NCBI GenBank assembly: GCA_963835855.1
Contig: CAWIHA010000012.1
Span: 1-29,571 of the forward strand
Source: CAWIHA01 sp963835855
Lineage (GTDB): Bacteria; Acidobacteriota; Terriglobia; Bryobacterales; Bryobacteraceae
Reading direction: 5' to 3'
Length of the DNA: 29,571 nt
In this document: positions 24,466 through 29,571 of the stretch, in pieces
Layout: every line of letters begins with the position of its first letter
Position numbering within the stretch: position 1 is the stretch's first letter
Made by a program: the position numbers and the translations under genes
The notes under the pieces: model-generated
What the model was told of the DNA's origin: nothing
The model's database searches: none
Seen by the model: only the letters and a program-made list of their open reading frames with translations

Positions 24466-24504
24466 AAATTGGAGTTTACAGCACTGGGGCGGGTGCTGGC
24501 GCGG

Positions 24505-24535
24505 GGTAGTGCGATAAAACATTTTGCGCACTACC
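24505..24535. repeat. Perfect 9-bp inverted repeat upstream of the TlpA-like gene
   Basis: GGTAGTGCG (24505-24513) and CGCACTACC (24527-24535) are exact inverted copies with a 13-base A/T-rich loop. There is no T-run on either side, so it is not a classical terminator. It lies 40 bases upstream of the leftward start at 24465 and could be an operator or an mRNA leader hairpin. Confidence 0.6.
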
Positions 24536-24560
24536 TGGTGCGGCCTGACGCGGTGGACCT

Positions 24561-25481
24561 TCAGATCGCGCTTCCGGCCAGGGCTTCCAGAAACGCGCGC
24601 TCGATCGGCCAGCGGCCAAGCACGTGCACGTCCTTCTGATCGAAAGCGCCCGCTGTCAGAATTCCGCTCAGGTCGCGCGGGTTGGGTGCCTGCTTCTGGC
24701 GCGCAATCAATTCGCGCAAACGCGCGGTGGCATCCGTGAGCTGGGCAGCCAGCGATTTGGCGTCGTCGGCCGAGCGGCAAGTCACATCCAGGCGCAGCTC
24801 CATGCGGCCCCCTTCGGGACCGAGCGTCAGCAGAATGCGGTCGGCGCCGGTGAGCGCGCGGGCGAACATCCGCGGGCCGGCCGGCAGGTCCGAAGCGTTC
24901 TTCAGCGCGGATACCGGCACCAACGACCAGACCGGCTCGTTCGGAAGCTCGAACTTCAGCGCCTGCCCGCGGCCCTGCAATACGAGCACCGCCGAATCGG
25001 ACTTGCTCACGGCTAGCGCCATGACATTTGGCTGGAGGGGGAAGTACGAGATCTTGCGTTCGGGCGTGCTGCCTTGCACTTTGCAAAGCGTATTGTGGCA
25101 GGCGCCGCCCTGTCCCACCGTGTACTCCGTGAGATTACGCCAGTCGAACCGCCCGCGCAGCAAGAAATACGTGCCGTCAGGATGAAAGGAGACGAACGCG
25201 GTATCGAGGTCCCTCAGGTAATCGAAGCCGGTCTGATCGACAAAGGCGCGATATTCCGGCTCCTGGACAACATTGGACCCGGCCAGGATGTCGAGGACGT
25301 GCGCGCGGCGCAATGCCTCAAAGTCGATGTAGACCACCACCGCGTCGTCCACTGGCAGCCGCGCCAGCAAGTTCGGCGTGGAATTCCTCTGGAACCGCAG
25401 CGCGGCGATGGCGGCAAGGACGCCTCCGCACACCACTGCGAGCAACAGCAATACCAGCCACGGCGGAAGGCGGTGTCTCAC
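24561..25481 (-). CDS. Membrane-anchored protein of unknown function
   Basis: This is a 306-residue protein with a GTG start at 25481. One N-terminal helix (about residues 7-29, PWLVLLLLAVVCGGVLAAIAA) anchors an extracytoplasmic domain with alternating strands and helices: DDAVVVYIDFEALRR, FDYLRDLDTAFVSFH, then a C-terminal half with VKDLAAQL-like helices and an ending ALAGSAI. Two cysteines lie close together in ACHNTLC. I do not recognise the family; Solibacter-type genomes carry similar predicted anchored proteins. It begins 28 bases after the stop of the DAHP synthase gene on the same strand and is probably co-transcribed with it. Confidence 0.65.
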   Translation of the reverse strand: MRHRLPPWLVLLLLAVVCGGVLAAIAALRFQRNSTPNLLARLPVDDAVVVYIDFEALRRAHVLDILAGSNVVQEPEYRAFVDQTGFDYLRDLDTAFVSFHPDGTYFLLRGRFDWRNLTEYTVGQGGACHNTLCKVQGSTPERKISYFPLQPNVMALAVSKSDSAVLVLQGRGQALKFELPNEPVWSLVPVSALKNASDLPAGPRMFARALTGADRILLTLGPEGGRMELRLDVTCRSADDAKSLAAQLTDATARLRELIARQKQAPNPRDLSGILTAGAFDQKDVHVLGRWPIERAFLEALAGSAI

Positions 25482-25509
25482 ACTACTGAAGATACACGAT
25501 GCCGGGGTT

Positions 25510-26358
25510 TCAGACGGCGGCGGCCACTTCGGCGGTCCGTGTACTCTTCCACAGCTTGAGATACGGCCGCAACTCCTGCATCATCGCCCGGAACTGCGCG
25601 ATGGTGAGCGATTGCGCGCCGTCGCTGACGGCCTTCTCAGGATACGGGTGCACTTCGACCAGCAGGCCGTCGGCGCCGATGGCGACCGCGGCGCGCGAAA
25701 GCGGGGCGACCAGCCTGCGCTTCCCCGTCGCGTGGCTCGGATCGACAACCACCGGCAGGTGCGTCAGCTCGTTGAGCACCGGCACAGCCGTAATATCACA
25801 GGTGTTGCGCGTCTCCGTTTCGAAGGTGCGAATGCCGCGCTCGCACAGAATCACCTTCGGATTGCCGTGCGCCACGATGTATTCGGCCGACATCAGCAGT
25901 TCCTTGATCGTCGAGCTCATGCCACGCTTGAGCAGCACGGGGCGGTCCGAGCGGCCCAGGCTTTTCAGCAGCGCGAAGTTCTGCATGTTGCGCGCGCCGA
26001 TCTGGAGGATGTCGGCGTATTCGGCGATGAGCTCGACATCTCCGTCGCTCATGATCTCGGTGATGACCGGCAACCCCGTTGCGGCTTTCGCCTTGCGCAG
26101 CAGTTTCAATCCCTCGACCTCCAGACCCTGGAAATCGTAAGGCGAAGTGCGTGGCTTGAATGCGCCGCCGCGGAGGATGTGGCCGCCGGCGGCGGCGATG
26201 GCTTCCGCCGTCTCCATGATCTGCCGCTCCGATTCCACCGAGCATGGGCCGGCCATCACCACGAATTCGCCGCCGCCAATGCCGATCCCGTTGACGCGGA
26301 TCTGGCTGCGCGTCGCGAAGGGTTCAAGCCCTTGATCGCCGACGCCGTCGCGCATCAA
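25510..26358 (-). CDS. aroF: 3-deoxy-7-phosphoheptulonate synthase, AroF-type catalytic domain
   Basis: DAHP synthase condenses phosphoenolpyruvate and erythrose 4-phosphate, the first step of aromatic amino acid synthesis. The barrel shows all family blocks: MAGPCSVES, RGGAFKPRTSPYDFQG, LQIGARNMQNF, VLLKRGMSST, ILCERGIRTFE, VVDPSHATGKR and VEVHPYPEKAVSDG. The protein is 282 residues, whereas type I-beta enzymes of this kind usually have about 340 with an N-terminal ferredoxin-like domain that mediates feedback inhibition. Here only about 20 residues precede the barrel, and the upstream DNA belongs to an unrelated LRR gene ending eight bases away. The start is TTG-ATG at 26358-26353, with no clear ribosome binding site. 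The enzyme may be an unregulated short form or truncated at a junction. Confidence 0.88.
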   Translation of the reverse strand: MMRDGVGDQGLEPFATRSQIRVNGIGIGGGEFVVMAGPCSVESERQIMETAEAIAAAGGHILRGGAFKPRTSPYDFQGLEVEGLKLLRKAKAATGLPVITEIMSDGDVELIAEYADILQIGARNMQNFALLKSLGRSDRPVLLKRGMSSTIKELLMSAEYIVAHGNPKVILCERGIRTFETETRNTCDITAVPVLNELTHLPVVVDPSHATGKRRLVAPLSRAAVAIGADGLLVEVHPYPEKAVSDGAQSLTIAQFRAMMQELRPYLKLWKSTRTAEVAAAV

Positions 26359-26365
26359 GGTGACA

Positions 26366-27202
26366 TCATTCCAGGCCGCTCATCTCGGCGAGGGCCGGCA
26401 TTCCGTCGTCGGTGATAGAATCGGAATCTTCAATGGAGAGCACCTTGAGTCCCTTGAGCCCCTTGAGTTTCTCCAGCCCGGAATTTGTCACAGCAAAATT
26501 GCGAAGCTTGAGGACCCGCAGGTTGGTCAATTCGCCGACCGACTCCATGCCCGCATCCGAGATGTAAGTGCAGCCCCGCAAATCCAGCAATGTCAATCGA
26601 TGCATGTCGCACAGTTGGGCAAGTCCCGCGTCGGATATTCTTGTGAAGAGAAGGTGCAATTGCGAGAGTTTAGGCATCGCCTTCAGGAACGTGACGGCTT
26701 TATCCGTGATACTTGTCCGCCGCAAGTTGATGGACTTCAAGTTCACGAGCATTTGCAGCTTCTCAACCCCGGCATCATCGATCGTCGGGGCAATTCTCCA
26801 GCTCCAATGACTCAAGCTCTGTGAGCAACTTGACCCGGTCCATTCCTGCGTCGGTGATTCCCGACCCCAGAGAACCAGCGTCTTGATTTGCGGAAATTGT
26901 GTCAGCAGATCGAGTTGGTCGTCTTTGAGTTCTTTCTCCTGGAAGTCGAATCCCACAACGCCGCCGTTTTTGTCAAGTTGGACTTTCGCCCCGAGGTCCT
27001 TCAAGCTCTGCAGTGCTTCAGATTGCTCTGAGGAGAGTGAAGCTCCCGGCGCGGTGGCCGTTGTCACTTTTTGAGAGTCGGCCTTCTGCGCAGTGGTCAA
27101 GGCGCTCCCGCCGGGTGCGGGGGAGGACGGCTTGGTTTCGCCGCAACCCACCGCCAACCCCAATCCCAGCAGCCAGACAAACGATTTCCCAAAACCACGC
27201 AT
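26366..27202 (-). CDS. Leucine-rich-repeat lipoprotein (C-terminus cut off, internal frame disturbance)
   Basis: This 278-residue predicted lipoprotein starts with a signal ending in the lipobox LAVGC (Cys20). A Ser/Thr/Ala linker is followed by leucine-rich repeats of the I-x-D-x-G-(V/M/L)-x-x-L type, common in Planctomycetes. Between about 26790 and 26866 the open frame gives non-repeat residues, while the neighbouring frame gives good repeat sequence (SGITDAGMDRVKLL, ELESLELENC). Two compensating single-base changes at a CCCC run and a GGGG run therefore separate that part. The protein ends abruptly inside a repeat at EMSGLE, just before the DAHP synthase start. GC is clearly lower than in the genes to the left. 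LRR proteins bind other proteins; the partner is unknown. Confidence 0.75.
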   Translation of the reverse strand: MRGFGKSFVWLLGLGLAVGCGETKPSSPAPGGSALTTAQKADSQKVTTATAPGASLSSEQSEALQSLKDLGAKVQLDKNGGVVGFDFQEKELKDDQLDLLTQFPQIKTLVLWGRESPTQEWTGSSCSQSLSHWSWRIAPTIDDAGVEKLQMLVNLKSINLRRTSITDKAVTFLKAMPKLSQLHLLFTRISDAGLAQLCDMHRLTLLDLRGCTYISDAGMESVGELTNLRVLKLRNFAVTNSGLEKLKGLKGLKVLSIEDSDSITDDGMPALAEMSGLE

Positions 27203-27465
27203 TCGTCAGATCTCCAGAAGATGGCTTGTTATAAGTGTCGTTGAGCCCGAAATCCGGTTCTTTGTCGGCCGGTTGGAACGCAGCAATCGGAATGATATTC
27301 TTGGATGTGTGCACTCGATCATGGAGATCCCGTGTCGCATGGAGACTCCACCATTGAGACCAGCCGTCGAGGATGCCGTTGCTGCTTCCGCGGAGCACAA
27401 GTGTATCAAATTGATGTCCTCTCTGTCACCTTTCACCAGTCGATTGCGATTCGGGAGCAAAAGAG

Positions 27466-28788
27466 ATGTTGCACAAAACAACACGACGTTCGTTCATGAA
27501 AGAAGCTGCGGCCGTTAGCGTGGCACCAGTCGTCGTCCGGCGATGTGCTCGCACAGGAGAGCAAATCGCCCAACAGAGAAAATTCGGTTCGGTTGTATCG
27601 GCGTTGGCGGAAGGGGGATGGTGATTCATCCGACGTAGCGCGTCTGGGGGACGTCGTTGCCATCTGTGATATTGACGATCAGCGTCTCGAAACGGCGGCA
27701 ACCAGAAATTGCCCAACGCAAAGCGGTTCAATGATTATCGCGTGATGCTCGATGAGATGGGAAAGAACATCGACGCGGTGACCGTGAGTATTCCCGACCA
27801 TAATCATGCTGCTGCTCTCGAGATCGCCGCGATGCGCCGCGGTATCCACTGCTACTGTCAGAAACCGCTCACTCACTCGGTTTCCGAAGCCCGGTTGATG
27901 GCCCAAGTGGCTCGCGAAAACAAAGTCGCGACGCAAATGGGTAATCAGGGGACTGCCAACGACTCGCTGCGGAAGGCAGCCGCTTATATCCAGTCCGGAG
28001 CCTTGGGGAAGATTAAGGAAGTCCATGTCTGGACCGACCGACCGAGTTGGCCGCAAGGGGGTCCGCGTCCTGCATCGACCGCTGTCCCCCAGCAACGTGC
28101 ATTGGGACTTGTGGATTGGGAACGGCCCCGTACCGCGACTATAGCGCTCGGCTATCACCCGTTCTCCTGGCGTGGTTGGTGGGACTTCGGCACGGGTTCG
28201 CTGGGGGACATGGCCTGCCACACGTTCAATATGCCGTTCATTGGCACTCGATCTGAAGAACCCCACAACGATCGAAGCCGAACACGCTGGTCACAACAAG
28301 GACAGCTATCCCGCATGGACGGTGATCAAATTCCAGTTCCCCGCTACAAGTTCGCACCCCGCCATTCCGGTGACGTGGTACGATGCGGGCAAGAAGCCCA
28401 GCAATGAGCTCTGGGGTGGTAGGAGCTCAGAAAACCGGCGCTGGTGGTCGGCGAAAAGGATACGCTGAACGGGCTGGGAGATTATTGTGGGAGGATGAGC
28501 CTGCTGAGCGGAAACGATCCAGGCGATATCGAATTCGTCAAATCGCCGGGGCATTTCGAGGAGTTCGCTGGGCAATTCGCGGTGGGAGCCGGCAGTGTCC
28601 AATTTCCCCCACTACTCCGGTCCGCTCACGGAAACCATTCTGCTCGGCAATTTGGCCGTCTGGTGTGGTAAGAGCCCGATAGCGACGGCAAGGTGATTGA
28701 ATGGGACTCGGAAAAACTCCAAGCCACAAACGCACCTGAAGTCGCGTCCATCATCAAGCCAGACTACCGCGCCGGCTGGACGATCTGA
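27466..28788 (+). pseudogene. Gfo/Idh/MocA-family dehydrogenase, Tat-exported type, with many frameshifts
   Basis: The reading starts at the ATG at 27466 with a twin-arginine signal (TTRRSFMKEAAA). It continues in successive frames with the Rossmann block IRFGCIGVGGRG, DVVAICDIDD, NIDAVTVSIPDHNHA, HCYCQKPLTHS with the catalytic-type EKP replaced by QKP, WRGWWDFGTGSLGDMACH, LDLKNPTTIEAEH, GPLTETILLGNLA and a terminal YRAGWTI with TGA at 28786-28788. At least ten frame changes are needed, near 27535, 27582, 27618, 27708, 28087, 28128, 28150, 28240, 28430, 28595 and 28672. Residues around them stay conserved and few stop codons appear beyond those the shifts create. The family oxidises or reduces sugars or inositols with NAD(P); exported versions are abundant in Planctomycetes. 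The region cannot be translated as it stands. Confidence 0.85.
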
Positions 28789-28843
28789 CGCCTCGCCGTA
28801 TAGACACGCGAAAATCGAGCCCGTTTCCGAACCACGGCCAGCG

Positions 28844-29571
28844 CAGGCACTGAGGGCAAGCCTGGAGGAATAAGCAAGGCGAATTGTTGTAGTGATTGTT
28901 TAAATCATTCTCTGTGTGGTTTCGTATGGAACTGTTCATGGGGAGTGAACGATGGCCCGGAAGAGTGGCGTGGGACTGGATGAGGTATGTCGGCATTTTG
29001 AGGAACTGGAAGATCCGCGGTCTTCGATCAACCAGAAGCACCCGCTGGTCAGCGTGGTGGTCGTGGCGTTGATTGCGGTGCTGTCTGGGGCCGATGGTCC
29101 GACTGCGATTGCGAAGTGGGCGGAGATGAAGAAGGATCTGCTGTTGAAATCTTTGGATCTGCCGAATGGAATTCCTGCAAAGGACGTATTCCGAAGGGTG
29201 TTGTGCTGTCTTCAGCCCTTGGCCTTCCAACAGTGTTTTGCGAACTGGCTCAACTCGCTCCGGACGAAGGCGGCTGAGGCATCGGGCATTGAGCAACCGC
29301 TGTTCAACATTGACGGCAAGACATTGCGGAGAAGCCACAATCGCAAACATGGTTTGGGCACCTTGCACTCGGTAAGTGTTGGGGCCTCCCAGATTCGTCT
29401 AGCGCTCGCACAGGTGGCCTGTGCGGAGAAATCGAACGAAATCACGGCGATTCCCGAGGTTTTGAGGCTGGTGGACATCAAAGGGGCGATCATCACCATT
29501 GATGCGATGGGAACCCAAACCGAAATTGCAGCCCAGATTGTCGGATGGGGAAGGCGACTATCTCCTGGCAC
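28844..29571 (+). mobile_element. ISAs1-family insertion sequence, 5' part
   Basis: The transposase gene that follows belongs to an IS whose left end must lie between the dehydrogenase stop (28788) and the transposase start (28952). CAGGC at 28844 with GCCTG at 28860-28864 is the only structured candidate for the terminus; this boundary is a guess, and the right end is beyond the window. Confidence 0.4.
28952..29571 (+). CDS. ISAs1-family transposase (runs off the window; one frameshift near 29543)
   Basis: An ATG at 28952, six bases after GGGAG, opens a frame that stays open to the window end. The N-terminal part (HFEELEDPRSS, HPLVSVVVVAL, TAIAKWAEM) is the DDE-transposase-associated domain of ISAs1 elements. 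FNIDGKTLRRS carries the first catalytic Asp and TIDAMGTQTEIA the second. After QIV, at 29541-29544, the expected DGEGDYLLA is found only one frame over, which one surplus G in the GG at 29543-29544 would explain. If real, the copy is dead, because the last catalytic Glu would be out of frame. Copy number and ends cannot be judged here. GC and codon use differ from the acidobacterial genes at left. Confidence 0.88.
   Translation, partial: MARKSGVGLDEVCRHFEELEDPRSSINQKHPLVSVVVVALIAVLSGADGPTAIAKWAEMKKDLLLKSLDLPNGIPAKDVFRRVLCCLQPLAFQQCFANWLNSLRTKAAEASGIEQPLFNIDGKTLRRSHNRKHGLGTLHSVSVGASQIRLALAQVACAEKSNEITAIPEVLRLVDIKGAIITIDAMGTQTEIAAQIVGWGRRLSPG

Noticed and set aside
24505..24535. Intrinsic terminator reading of the palindrome
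   Set aside because: Neither strand has a T-run after the stem.
24466..25086. Long N-terminal extension of the TlpA-like protein
   Set aside because: It would run antisense through the next gene and hide a perfect signal peptide beginning at the 24465 start.
27018..27398. 126-codon minus-strand frame overlapping the LRR lipoprotein signal
   Set aside because: It has no domain and overlaps the better-supported LRR gene in another frame.
1..29571. CRISPR array, rRNA or tRNA genes
   Set aside because: No regularly spaced repeats and no rRNA-like or cloverleaf-like stretches were noticed by eye; a covariance-model scan would be needed to exclude small RNAs.

Overview
The window reads as a piece of an Acidobacteriota chromosome, most likely near Bryobacterales/Solibacteraceae. 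The reasons are high GC over most of its length, Solibacter-style secreted repeat proteins, the style of the housekeeping proteins, and a tandem pair of radical SAM enzymes related to tetraether/membrane-spanning lipid synthases. The taxonomy is inferred from remembered family resemblance, not from a search.

Layout. Positions 1-167 are the 3' end of an IS1380-like transposase. Positions 419-1852 encode a secreted repeat protein. Positions 1905-4683 hold three leftward genes: an NmrA-type NAD(P)-binding protein, a five-helix membrane protein and ribBA (riboflavin synthesis). Positions 4968-9019 hold two consecutive, paralogous, multi-cysteine radical SAM proteins, the most interesting part of the window. 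A degenerate JAMM/MPN-domain gene follows on the minus strand. Then come the macromolecular-synthesis genes dnaG and rpoD, a nadD-like gene (minus), a zinc-ribbon membrane protein, endonuclease III, a BadF-type sugar kinase, pgk and a small HTH-like protein. An hsp20-lon proteostasis operon lies on the minus strand at 18142-20851. It is followed by a secreted protein, a transketolase gene broken by one small indel, a TlpA-like thiol protein, a membrane-anchored protein and an AroF-type DAHP synthase without the usual N-terminal regulatory domain.

The last 3.2 kb (about 26360-29571) differs. GC falls and the genes look Planctomycete-like: a leucine-rich-repeat lipoprotein and a Tat-exported Gfo/Idh/MocA dehydrogenase. 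An ISAs1-family transposase then runs off the end. Small indels are dense here. The dehydrogenase changes frame at least ten times while keeping its residues, the LRR gene has a compensating pair of indels at G/C homopolymers, and the transposase has one extra G. This could be a decaying acquired island or a low-quality or chimeric contig end; the sequence alone cannot decide. Both ends of the window lie inside insertion sequences, as expected for an assembly broken at repeats.

Coherent groups are central carbon and redox enzymes (pgk, tkt, aroF, nadD, ribBA), information processing (dnaG, rpoD, nth) and proteostasis (hsp20, lon). The radical SAM pair is the best candidate for a specialised pathway, cross-linking lipid tails into membrane-spanning lipids. 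No CRISPR array, rRNA or tRNA was recognised.
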